From NCBI GenBank assembly GCA_023416875.1, contig JAEZGT010000145.1:1-9118 (forward strand): 9,118 nucleotides of DNA, read 5' to 3'. Below, one piece after another: positions 1 to 6,590 of the stretch. The notes beneath the pieces were generated by a model that was given only the letters and a program-made list of their open reading frames with translations, searched no databases and had not been told where the DNA came from. The stretch is from Pseudomonadota bacterium (GTDB lineage Bacteria; Pseudomonadota; Gammaproteobacteria; Pseudomonadales; Cellvibrionaceae). Positions within the stretch are counted from its first letter, which is position 1, and every line of letters begins with the position of its first letter. The translations under genes and the position numbers were made by a program.

Positions 1-1329
1 TTGGGAGTGGCCTTGGCTGTGGTCGGGCTGAACGAGCCTTTGGCGTGGGAGAGTGCGGGGTTCTGGTTGTCATTTTTAGCTGTGGCGCTGTTGTTCTATG
101 TGTTCAGCGGCAGACGTCAGCAAAAGCCACTGCGGGCGTTTCTTATCACCCAGCCCATGATGGCCATCGGTCTGACGTTGCCGCTGTGGCTCATAGGGCA
201 GGGCACCAGTCTTAGTGGGCCTGTGGCCAATATGATCGCAGTCCCGGTTGTCTCTTTTATGTTGGTACCAGCGCTTTTGGTTGCCGCTCTGATTCACCCG
301 TTGTTGCCGAGCGTCGCCGAATGGCTGTTGCTGCAGATGGATCGCGTGTTTGACTGGTTGTGGTGGTGCCTCGGCTTTTTCCAAGGTCTGCCCGCTGTGC
401 TCTGGTGGCCGGGGCGCACGCTCGATGCTCTAGATCTGGTATTGATCAGCGCAGGTGTTCTGCTCCTGCTTGCGCCCGCCGGTCTGAGGGTGCGGTGGAT
501 CGGCGTTTTTTGGTTGGTGATTACATTGGCATCGGTGCAGCGGCCGGATTATCTACTGCGGGTGACGGTGATGGATGTAGGGCAGGGGCAGGCAGTAATT
601 CTGCAGACACCCGGAAAAACCTGGCTCTACGATGCCGGTCCCGCCTTTTCCGATAACTTTGATGCGGGCAGCCGCATAGTGGCGCCCTATCTGCGCCATC
701 TCGGTGTGCGCCAGCTCGACCTGATGATCAGCCATGCCGACCTGGATCATGCGGGCGGAGCCCGGAGCATTGCGACGGCATTTACGATTGATCGACTACT
801 TCTTGGGGAAACTCTCGACCTCTTACCTACGGCTGGAGCGCTTTGTCGCCAGGGGCAGACATGGCAGGAAGATTCAGTGACATTCACTGTGATCTGGCCG
901 CCGGAAAGCCTCCGGCTCTCCGGTAATAACAGTTCCTGTGTTCTGCTGCTGGAAGTGCCCACAGCAGAAGGTGTTGTACGTCTGCTACTGCCCGGAGACG
1001 TGGACCGCTCGGTGGAGCGCAAGCTGCTGGATGTATTGGCCGGTCCGGTGGACTGGGTTCTGGCGCCACACCACGGCAGCAACAGCTCCTCGTCCTATCG
1101 TCTGCTTTATCGCTTGCGTCCGCAGCATGTGGTTTTCAGTGCGGGTTACGGAAACCGCTATGGCCATCCCCATCCTAAAGTGGCGCAGCGCTATGCGGAA
1201 ATGGGCACGGCGAGCTACAACACGGCAACCGATGGAGCCCTGGTTTTTACCTGGCGCTCGGACGGGCTTGAGGTGACCAAGGCGCGCGAGCGACGCGGGC
1301 GCCTGTGGCACCTACAACTGCCTAGGTAA
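1..1329 (+). CDS. comEC: ComEC/Rec2 DNA internalization protein, C-terminal part (5' end outside window)
   Basis: This is the inner-membrane channel that carries single-stranded DNA into the cytoplasm during natural transformation. The 442 visible residues are the C-terminal portion of a family usually 700-800 residues long; the frame is open from base 1 and the true start lies to the left. Residues 1-180 are hydrophobic membrane segments of the competence domain, including the typical GFWLSFLAVALLF stretch (20-32). From about residue 186 comes the metallo-beta-lactamase-like domain: VMDVGQGQA (190-198), the metal-site motif SHADLDH (244-250, H245/D247/D249/H250), PGDVD (331-335), HHGS (357-360) and YGHPHP (387-392). 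All metal-ligand motifs appear intact, so the domain may be an active nuclease, as proposed for ComEC. It is separated from exbB by 88 bases. Presence of comEC alone does not prove competence. Confidence 0.93.
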   Translation: MGVALAVVGLNEPLAWESAGFWLSFLAVALLFYVFSGRRQQKPLRAFLITQPMMAIGLTLPLWLIGQGTSLSGPVANMIAVPVVSFMLVPALLVAALIHPLLPSVAEWLLLQMDRVFDWLWWCLGFFQGLPAVLWWPGRTLDALDLVLISAGVLLLLAPAGLRVRWIGVFWLVITLASVQRPDYLLRVTVMDVGQGQAVILQTPGKTWLYDAGPAFSDNFDAGSRIVAPYLRHLGVRQLDLMISHADLDHAGGARSIATAFTIDRLLLGETLDLLPTAGALCRQGQTWQEDSVTFTVIWPPESLRLSGNNSSCVLLLEVPTAEGVVRLLLPGDVDRSVERKLLDVLAGPVDWVLAPHHGSNSSSSYRLLYRLRPQHVVFSAGYGNRYGHPHPKVAQRYAEMGTASYNTATDGALVFTWRSDGLEVTKARERRGRLWHLQLPR

Positions 1330-1371
1330 GCCCAAAAAGCCGCGTTTTTGCGTTGCGCTGGCCAAGGTCAA

Positions 1372-1383
1372 ATCATGTATGAT
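1372..1383. promoter_or_regulatory. Inverted repeat and possible -10 box upstream of exbB
   Basis: The 88-base gap between comEC and exbB contains ATCAT-GT-ATGAT, a perfect 5-base inverted repeat, whose right side forms TATGAT (1378-1383), 4 of 6 matches in type to a sigma-70 -10 box plus a similar base pattern. The best -35 candidate is TTGCGC at 1353-1358, with a long 19-base spacer. This may be the promoter of the seven-gene envelope operon, with an operator over its -10. It does not match the Fur consensus well. Both calls are tentative. Confidence 0.25.
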
Positions 1384-1417
1384 ACGGCGGCAAAAATAAC
1401 GAGAACGGGGTAAACCG

Positions 1418-2044
1418 GTGTTCGAAATCATTGTCTCCGGCGGCTGGTTGATGCTGCCGATCATCATCTGCTCAATCATCACCATCGCCGTCACCGTTGA
1501 GCGGTTTTGGGCCTTGAATCCAAATAAAATTGCGCCTCGCAACCAGCTGGGACAAGTATGGAATTGGATTCAGACCAATCAAATGGATGCGGAAAAACTC
1601 AAGGAACTGCGCCGCTCCTCGCCTCTCGGCCGTATTCTTGCCGCCGGCCTCAGCAATTCCCGCCATGGTCGCGAAGTCATGAAGGATAGTATTGAAGAGG
1701 CCGCCAGCCAGGTCATTCATGAGATGGAGCGTTTTCTCAATACGCTCGGCACCATCGCTTCTGTATCGCCGCTGCTCGGGCTGCTCGGCACCGTCTTCGG
1801 GATGATCGAAGTCTTCAATCAAATCGTTCTGCAAGGGTCGGGCAACCCTGGTGCTTTGGCTGGGGGCATTTCCGTTGCGCTGATCACCACGGCGGCAGGC
1901 TTGTGTGTGGCAATCCCTGCAATGCTCAGCCACCGCTTTTTCCTGCGTCGCGTGGACACTCTGGTTGTGACCATGGAGCAGGAGGCGATCAAGCTGGTCG
2001 ACGCGCTGCACAGTGAGCGTCGTGTTGATCTGAAAACCGGCTGA
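1418..2044 (+). CDS. exbB: MotA/TolQ/ExbB proton channel family protein
   Basis: This is an inner-membrane proton-channel subunit that, with an ExbD/TolR partner, converts proton-motive force into mechanical work on the envelope. The 208-residue protein has three predicted membrane helices: about 10-27, 112-134 and 148-172. The signature SPLLGLLGTVFGMIEVF (117-133) opens the second helix, and the third contains ISVALITTAAGL (151-162); T125 and T157/T158 correspond to the pore-lining threonines of the family. The start is GTG, supported by GAGAACGGGG ending 7 bases upstream and by the family-typical N terminus FEIIVSGGWLMLP. The partner exbD follows after 10 bases. A gene pair in this position between comEC and lpxK is also what I recall from Pseudomonas. 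Because there is no tonB or tolA here, its energised partner is unknown; it may be a TonB system or an envelope-specific motor. Confidence 0.92.
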   Translation: MFEIIVSGGWLMLPIIICSIITIAVTVERFWALNPNKIAPRNQLGQVWNWIQTNQMDAEKLKELRRSSPLGRILAAGLSNSRHGREVMKDSIEEAASQVIHEMERFLNTLGTIASVSPLLGLLGTVFGMIEVFNQIVLQGSGNPGALAGGISVALITTAAGLCVAIPAMLSHRFFLRRVDTLVVTMEQEAIKLVDALHSERRVDLKTG

Positions 2045-2054
2045 GGACGTTTCT

Positions 2055-2477
2055 GTGCATTTTCGCAGACAAAGCAAACAGTACGACGAAATCAACCTGA
2101 CGCCGCTCATCGATGTGGTCTTTTTGCTGCTCATCTTTTTCATGGTGTCCACCACTTTCACCAAGGAAACTCATTTGAAAGTGGATCTGCCGGAGGCGGA
2201 GGGTCAGCAGACTCCGGCGCTGTCGGACAAGGTCGAAGTGATGATCAGCGCCGATGGCAGTTATGCCGTTAACGGTGAAAGTCTTGTCAACAGTCAGATG
2301 CAAACCTTGTTGACGGCCATCGAGGTGAAGGGGCAGGGCAATAAAGAATTGCCTTTCATCATCACTGCCGATGCCAATGTACCGTATGAAAAAGTCGTGC
2401 AAGCGATGGATGCGGCGGGCCGTCTCGGGTACACCAATCTGACCATGACCACCAGAAATCCATCGGGTAAAGAATAA
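2055..2477 (+). CDS. exbD: ExbD/TolR biopolymer transport protein
   Basis: This is the peptidoglycan-side stator partner of ExbB. The 140-residue protein has a short cytoplasmic N terminus, one membrane helix at about 17-36 and a periplasmic domain to the C terminus. The motif NLTPLIDVVFLLLIFFMV (14-31) carries the essential proton-accepting aspartate, D20. The periplasmic part contains the usual ISADGSYAVNG (64-74) and TADANVPYEKVV (104-115) segments of the ExbD fold. The GTG start is supported by GAGGA (2043-2047), which overlaps the exbB stop, 7 bases upstream; ExbD typically starts this close to the helix. The gene is 10 bases after exbB and 5 before lpxK, so all three are probably co-translated. 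ExbD and TolR are hard to separate by motif; the lack of tolA, tolB or pal favours ExbD. Confidence 0.92.
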   Translation: MHFRRQSKQYDEINLTPLIDVVFLLLIFFMVSTTFTKETHLKVDLPEAEGQQTPALSDKVEVMISADGSYAVNGESLVNSQMQTLLTAIEVKGQGNKELPFIITADANVPYEKVVQAMDAAGRLGYTNLTMTTRNPSGKE

Positions 2478-2482
2478 GCCCG

Positions 2483-3484
2483 ATGGGCAGATTGCAGCGC
2501 AGTCTGGAGCGGCAGTGGTACACACGGCCGGATTGGCTCTGGCTTTTCCAGCCGCTCTCCTGGTTGTTTCAATTCTTGAGCAGGCGGCGCCGCACTAAGC
2601 AGCGCCGCTTTTCGTATCAGTCCGCTCTCCCTGTCGTTGTGATTGGCAATATCAGCGTCGGTGGCACGGGTAAAACCCCCGCGATCATTTCCCTCGCCCG
2701 AACGCTCCAACAGCGAGGCTTTACACCTGTAGTGATCAGCCGGGGTTACGGCGCCGCCGCCGCTTCGGTAAGAGTTTTACCGCTGGATGCCGATGCCCAG
2801 ACTTATGGTGACGAACCGGTATTGATTGCCACAGCCACTGGTTGTCCAGTGGTAGTAGGTGCGGACCGGGTCGCCGTTGTGCAATACGTCGAACAACAAC
2901 GACTGGGCGATGTCATTCTCAGTGACGATGGGTTGCAGCATTACCGCCTCGCGCGGAGGTGGGAAATTGCGGTGGTCGACAGTCAGCGTCGGTTGGGCAA
3001 TGGCCATTGCCTGCCGGTGGGTCCACTGCGGGAGCCAGCGTGCCGGTTATTGGAAGTGGACGCCGTTTTACTCAACGGTGGGTTGTTCGCCGCCAATTGG
3101 CTGCCACCTGGAAAAACTCATTTGATGATGCTTCAGCCGGTGGCTTGGCGCCATGTCAAAACCGGTCGGCGGGTGCCGCTGGAGCAGCTGGACCTAAACG
3201 GCGCCGCCGCGATTGCCGGCATTGGCAATCCCCAACGGTTTTTTGCCACTTTGCAGAGTCTCGGCTTCCATGGCGCTACGCGGGCATTTCCTGATCATCA
3301 CGCCTTTACCCCCGAGGATTTTTCAGCGCTGCGCGAGCCCTTGGTGTTGATGACCGAAAAGGACGCAGTTAAGGTGCGAGCCTTCGCCGCAGATGAGTGG
3401 TGGGCGCTGGTAGTGGAAGCGCAGATTCCCCAGGCGCTGATCGATCATTTGTGCCAAATGTTGGTCAATTCCCGTACCCCTTGA
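2483..3484 (+). CDS. lpxK: Tetraacyldisaccharide 4'-kinase (lipid A 4'-kinase)
   Basis: LpxK phosphorylates the 4' position of the tetraacyldisaccharide 1-phosphate to give lipid IVA, the sixth step of lipid A synthesis, at the cytoplasmic face of the inner membrane. The 333 residues match the family length. A hydrophobic anchor lies at about 16-32, followed by a basic run RRRRTKQRR (34-42). The P-loop is GNISVGGTGKTP (55-66, K64), followed by SRGYG (86-90), GDEPVL (109-114), DDGLQHYRLAR (148-158, holding the catalytic aspartate), PAGP-like PVGPLRE (178-184), a DHH (271-273) and TEKDAVKVRAFA (291-302). I see no good ribosome binding site, and the 5-base gap after exbD suggests translational coupling. 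In enterics lpxK follows the lipid A flippase gene msbA; here exbBD take that place. Confidence 0.97.
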   Translation: MGRLQRSLERQWYTRPDWLWLFQPLSWLFQFLSRRRRTKQRRFSYQSALPVVVIGNISVGGTGKTPAIISLARTLQQRGFTPVVISRGYGAAAASVRVLPLDADAQTYGDEPVLIATATGCPVVVGADRVAVVQYVEQQRLGDVILSDDGLQHYRLARRWEIAVVDSQRRLGNGHCLPVGPLREPACRLLEVDAVLLNGGLFAANWLPPGKTHLMMLQPVAWRHVKTGRRVPLEQLDLNGAAAIAGIGNPQRFFATLQSLGFHGATRAFPDHHAFTPEDFSALREPLVLMTEKDAVKVRAFAADEWWALVVEAQIPQALIDHLCQMLVNSRTP

Positions 3485-3500
3485 TTCTCAGGTTGTATTC

Positions 3501-4268
3501 ATGACGCCCTTCTCCGTGATTATTCCCGCCCGTTATGGTTCTACCCGGTTGCCGGCCAAACCTTTAAAACTGATTGCGGGACGCCCGATGATCCAATGGG
3601 TTTATGAGGCCGCAAACCGCAGCGCCGCCACTGATGTCTGGATCGCCACCGACGACCAGCGCGTCGCCGACGCAGCCGCCGACTTCGGCGGGCGTGTATG
3701 TATGACCCGCCCGGACCACGAGTCCGGCACTGACCGTCTGCAAGAGGTGGTGACCCAGCTCGGACTGGCGGATGACGCCATAGTAGTGAACGTCCAGGGT
3801 GATGAGCCGTTGCTGCCGCCGGAGGTGATCAACCAGGTGGCGCGCAATCTTGCGGATAACCCAAGTGCGAGCGTGGCGACCCTCTCAGAGCCTCTCCATC
3901 AAGCGTCCGACTGCTTCAATCCGAATATCGTCAAAGTCGTCAGCGATCTGCAGCAAAAGGCGCTGTATTTTTCCCGCGCGCCTATTCCCTGGGGGCGCGA
4001 TACTTATTCCTCAGTGGATCCACAGTTGCCGGCGGCGGAATTGGCCCAACGTCATATAGGGCTATACGCTTATCGCGTCGCGCTGTTGCACAAATTTGTC
4101 ACTTGGCCGATGGCGGCTCTCGAATCCTTCGAAAAACTCGAACAGCTCCGGGTTCTCGCCAACGGTCATCAGATCCATGTGGCGCCTGCGTGCGTACCGG
4201 TACCCGGCGGTGTGGATACGCCAGAAGATCTCGAGCGAGTGAAGCGTTTGTTGGAGCAAAGCTTATGA
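3501..4268 (+). CDS. kdsB: 3-deoxy-manno-octulosonate cytidylyltransferase (CMP-Kdo synthetase)
   Basis: KdsB joins Kdo to CTP to make CMP-Kdo, the donor for the Kdo transferase that acts on lipid IVA, so it works just downstream of LpxK in LPS assembly. It is a soluble nucleotidyltransferase. The 255 residues match the family. Motifs seen are IPARYGSTRLPAKPL (8-22, nucleotide binding), HESGTDRL (73-80), VNVQGDEPLLP (96-106, with the metal-binding aspartate D101), YFSRAPIPW (156-164), RHIGLYAYR (184-192), EKLEQLRVL (211-219) and PGGVDTPEDLERV (235-247). A short AGGTTG at 3490-3495 precedes the ATG. The 16-base gap after lpxK leaves no room for the ycaR/Trm112-like gene usually found here. The last four bases overlap the phosphatase start as ATGA. 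Confidence 0.97.
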   Translation: MTPFSVIIPARYGSTRLPAKPLKLIAGRPMIQWVYEAANRSAATDVWIATDDQRVADAAADFGGRVCMTRPDHESGTDRLQEVVTQLGLADDAIVVNVQGDEPLLPPEVINQVARNLADNPSASVATLSEPLHQASDCFNPNIVKVVSDLQQKALYFSRAPIPWGRDTYSSVDPQLPAAELAQRHIGLYAYRVALLHKFVTWPMAALESFEKLEQLRVLANGHQIHVAPACVPVPGGVDTPEDLERVKRLLEQSL

Positions 4269-4774
4269 AACCGACACAGGTATTGATGGTGTGTCTCGGC
4301 AATATCTGCCGCTCACCCACGGCGCAGGGTGTGTTAGAGGACCGCGTGCGGCGGCTCGGTCTGGAGCGCTACATCCTGGTGGATTCTGCTGGTACCTCTG
4401 GCTGGCACATCGGTGAACTGCCGGATGCCCGCAGCCGCGAGGCGGCGTTGCGGCGCGGCTATGACCTGAGCCAACAGCGTGGCCGGCAGGTAACCGTCAC
4501 GGATTTCCACGATTTTGATTATGTGCTGGCGATGGACGGGCAGAATCTGCAGGCGCTCAAAGCGCTTCGTCCCGAAGGATTTGCCGGCCATCTCGGCCTG
4601 TTCCTGGAGTTCAGCCGGAAGCAGACTTATCTGGAGGTCCCGGACCCTTATCACGGGGGCAGCGACGGCTTTGAGCTGGTCCTCGATTTGATCGAAGAAG
4701 CGGCGGATGGGCTGCTCGCGGATATTCTGGAAAAACGCCCGGAAATCCGCGCATTGGCGAGATCCACCACCTGA
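4265..4774 (+). CDS. Low-molecular-weight protein tyrosine phosphatase
   Basis: This cytoplasmic phosphatase hydrolyses phosphotyrosine through a cysteine-phosphate intermediate. In bacteria such enzymes often act on tyrosine kinases or sugar enzymes of surface polysaccharide synthesis, but no kinase gene is in the window, so its substrate is unknown. The 169-residue protein has the CX5R(S/T) P-loop at the N terminus, VCLGNICRSPTAQGV (9-23), with nucleophile C10, R16 and S17. The general acid is D127 in PDPYHGG (126-132). SAGTSGWHIG (41-50) is also family-typical. The frame is open further upstream, to 4103, but the start at 4265 is preferred because the P-loop should lie within about 10 residues of the N terminus and because it overlaps the kdsB stop as ATGA. 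The equivalent in Pseudomonas, as I recall, sits in the same place between kdsB and murB. Confidence 0.93.
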   Translation: MKPTQVLMVCLGNICRSPTAQGVLEDRVRRLGLERYILVDSAGTSGWHIGELPDARSREAALRRGYDLSQQRGRQVTVTDFHDFDYVLAMDGQNLQALKALRPEGFAGHLGLFLEFSRKQTYLEVPDPYHGGSDGFELVLDLIEEAADGLLADILEKRPEIRALARSTT

Positions 4775-4775
4775 T

Positions 4776-5801
4776 ATGCGACTGCGGCGTGAGGTCGATC
4801 TTCAGTCCTTTAATACCCTGGCCGTACCTGCAACGGCGGAGCGCCTGTGCGCGGTGGATACCGTGGCGGATTTGCGCGAGGCCCTTGTACTGGTGCGGGA
4901 CGAGCACTTACCGCTGCACGTGTTGGGTGGCGGCAGCAACGTGGTATTGCGGCCGCGCCTTGAAGGGCTGGTGCTGCATATGTGCATCAAGGGCCGGGAA
5001 GTTCTGGCACTGACGGATACCCACGCAACGGTAAAAGTCGGCGCAGGAGAAAATTGGCATCACTTGGTGGAGTGGTGTCTGGGCCGTGGCTTCTACGGCT
5101 TGGAAAATCTCGCGCTGATTCCCGGCACAGTCGGTGCCGCGCCGGTACAAAATATCGGCGCCTATGGCGTGGAGATTCACCGCTTTATCGAGCGTGTCGA
5201 AGGGCTTGCGTTGCGGGGGGGAGAACCGGTTTCTCTCAACGCGGAGGAATGTGAATTTGCCTACCGCGACAGCGTATTCAAACACCGTCTACGTGATCGT
5301 TTTATCATCACTGCGGTGGTGCTACGGCTACCTCTGCAATTTTCTCCGGAGGTCTCTTATCCGGCCCTGCGCGAACAATTAACTGGCGAGATAACAGCCC
5401 GAGCCGTATTTGATGCCGTTTGCCATGTGCGGCGCAGCAAGCTGCCGGACCCGCAACTTATTCCCAACTGCGGCAGCTTTTTTAAAAACCCCATAGTGTC
5501 CTGGTCGTTATTCGAAACCCTGCAGCGCGGCTATCCCTCCATGCCGTCCTATGATGTGCCCCAAAAACCCGGTGCTGAGCCTATGCGTAAACTGGCAGCG
5601 GCTTGGTTGATCGACCAGGCGGGTTGGCGCGGCCGGGTGTTTCAGCAGGTCAAAATCCATGAGCACCAGGCATTGGTGCTTACCAATCCCGCACGCGTCG
5701 GCGCCACGGCTGTTCTGGCAACAGCGGAGGCCATTCGCCGCGATGTGGCGGAGCGCTTTGGTGTCGCCATGGAAATGGAGCCGCAGGTTTTCGGAGGCTG
5801 A
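4776..5801 (+). CDS. murB: UDP-N-acetylenolpyruvoylglucosamine reductase
   Basis: MurB is the FAD enzyme that uses NADPH to reduce UDP-GlcNAc-enolpyruvate to UDP-MurNAc, the second committed step of peptidoglycan precursor synthesis in the cytoplasm. The 341 residues match the type I enzyme (E. coli about 342). The N-terminal SFNTLAVPATA (11-21) and the FAD loop LGGGSNVVL (50-58) are present, as are ENLALIPGTVGAAPVQNIGAYG (110-131, given by its ends ENLALIP and NIGAYG), YRDSVFK (163-169, R164), the catalytic serine in NCGSFFKNP (231-239, S234) and the C-terminal glutamate E335 in MEPQVF. The frame is open upstream to 4707, but the ATG at 4776 starts the conserved sequence and lies one base after the phosphatase stop, so I use it. 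The conserved active-site residues all appear present. Confidence 0.97.
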   Translation: MRLRREVDLQSFNTLAVPATAERLCAVDTVADLREALVLVRDEHLPLHVLGGGSNVVLRPRLEGLVLHMCIKGREVLALTDTHATVKVGAGENWHHLVEWCLGRGFYGLENLALIPGTVGAAPVQNIGAYGVEIHRFIERVEGLALRGGEPVSLNAEECEFAYRDSVFKHRLRDRFIITAVVLRLPLQFSPEVSYPALREQLTGEITARAVFDAVCHVRRSKLPDPQLIPNCGSFFKNPIVSWSLFETLQRGYPSMPSYDVPQKPGAEPMRKLAAAWLIDQAGWRGRVFQQVKIHEHQALVLTNPARVGATAVLATAEAIRRDVAERFGVAMEMEPQVFGG

Positions 5802-5804
5802 GCT

Positions 5805-6440
5805 ATGAGCCATGTCGACCCGCCGTCTTTGTTTCCTGCAGCAGGCTGGCAGACTCTGCCTCTTCCTTCCGCCTCCGTTCGGTTGTGGCGCGGCTGGCTG
5901 ACTCATCAGGAGGCGAGAGAACTGTACGAGCGGCTGTGTGCAACTTTGCAGTGGGACCAGCCGACCCTGACCATCGCCGGCAAAACCCATCGCATTCCCC
6001 GCTTGCAGGCATGGCACGGCGAGGCGGATGCGATCTATCGATACTCCGGCACCACTTTCACCCCGGCACCTTGGACGCATGAGTTGCTTGCTCTCAAGCA
6101 GCGTTTGGAGGCTGCGTGCGGGGCGCGTTTTAACAGCATGCTCGCCAACTGGTATCGCACCGGGTCGGACGGTATGGGATTTCATGCGGATAAGGAACCA
6201 GAGCTTGGTCCTGAGCCTGTTATCGCTTCTTTATCGTTGGGTGGTGCCCGCCGGTTTGTGCTCAAACCCGTGCGCCAGCTGGAGGCAGAATCCCTGTCTC
6301 TGGATCTTTGCAATGGCGATCTTTTGGAAATGGGGCGTACAACGCAGCGCTATTGGCGTCACGGCATTCCCAAGACTACTCGCGCCGTGGAGCCGCGAAT
6401 CAATCTGACTTTTCGTTTTATTGATAACAAGAGCTCTTGA
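5805..6440 (+). CDS. alkB: AlkB-family 2-oxoglutarate/Fe(II) dioxygenase, ALKBH2/3-like
   Basis: AlkB enzymes remove methyl and related adducts (1-methyladenine, 3-methylcytosine, etheno bases) from DNA or RNA by oxidative dealkylation. The 211-residue protein shows the nucleotide-recognition region IPRLQAWHG (64-72) and YRYSGTTFTPAPW (78-90), then the iron ligands H127 and D129 in GFHADKEPELGP (125-136), ASLSLGGARRFVLKP (141-155) and H186 in WRHGIP, and the 2-oxoglutarate-binding arginines in PRINLTFR (197-204, R198 and R204). From remembered sequences it is closer to human ALKBH2/ALKBH3 than to E. coli AlkB. Its ATG has a strong ribosome site GGAGG (5793-5797), 7 bases away, inside the end of murB, and the 3-base gap suggests it is transcribed with the envelope operon. 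Its preferred substrate cannot be read from the sequence. I see no adaptive-response regulator nearby. Confidence 0.93.
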   Translation: MSHVDPPSLFPAAGWQTLPLPSASVRLWRGWLTHQEARELYERLCATLQWDQPTLTIAGKTHRIPRLQAWHGEADAIYRYSGTTFTPAPWTHELLALKQRLEAACGARFNSMLANWYRTGSDGMGFHADKEPELGPEPVIASLSLGGARRFVLKPVRQLEAESLSLDLCNGDLLEMGRTTQRYWRHGIPKTTRAVEPRINLTFRFIDNKSS

Positions 6441-6507
6441 TATTCCGCATAAACACTTGTTTGAGAAGCCGTTTGTTGATGAGCCAGTACCTTTAGCTCG
6501 GTGAGAA

Positions 6508-6516
6508 TGGTAAATT
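6508..6516 (+). promoter_or_regulatory. Candidate extended -10 promoter for gacA
   Basis: TGG-TAAATT fits the extended -10 pattern TGn followed by a hexamer with four of six matches to TATAAT. No convincing -35 is present 17 bases upstream. A start about 7 bases later, near 6523, would give an untranslated leader of roughly 118 bases that would contain the whole GGA cluster. The rest of the 200-base gap from 6441 shows no gene and no convincing terminator after the dioxygenase gene. Confidence 0.25.
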
Positions 6517-6530
6517 GGCGCTGACTTTTT

Positions 6531-6590
6531 AGGGACGGAGGCGGAGCCCGACGGAAAGCTGAAAATCACGGAGTGAATTTTCTGATTTTC
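6531..6590 (+). promoter_or_regulatory. GGA-rich leader with hairpins, candidate CsrA/RsmA binding region
   Basis: Five GGA triplets lie within 40 bases: 6533, 6537, 6543, 6553 and 6570. Four are in the ANGGA form preferred by CsrA/RsmA: AGGGA at 6531, and ACGGA at 6535, 6551 and 6568. One sits as a GGA loop on a stem of GAAAATCAC (6561-6569) with GTGA-a-TTTTC (6573-6582, one bulged A). Another is the loop of GGC-GGA-GCC (6540-6548). A rival stem pairs GAAAATCA (6561-6568) with TGATTTTC (6583-6590), leaving the same GGA in a 14-base loop. CsrA proteins are known to favour GGA in loops. The region ends about 50 bases before the gacA start, so it does not overlap the ribosome site. Function is inferred, not shown. 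Confidence 0.4.

Noticed and set aside
1333..1350. CAAAAA-GCCGCG-TTTTTG inverted repeat just after the comEC stop as a terminator
   Set aside because: The six-base stem is almost all A-T, so it lacks the GC-rich stem of an intrinsic terminator, and no T run follows the stem.
1472..2164. A 230-codon minus-strand frame across exbB and the exbD start
   Set aside because: It is antisense to two clear genes, rich in unlikely composition for a folded protein, and has no domain I recognise.
4103..4264. A longer N terminus for the phosphatase from the open frame starting at 4103
   Set aside because: It would overlap kdsB by more than 160 bases and place the catalytic P-loop about 64 residues from the N terminus, unlike this family.
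5508..6185. A 225-codon minus-strand frame across the murB-alkB junction
   Set aside because: It is a shadow of two well-supported genes, with no recognisable family and no promoter or ribosome site that I could see.
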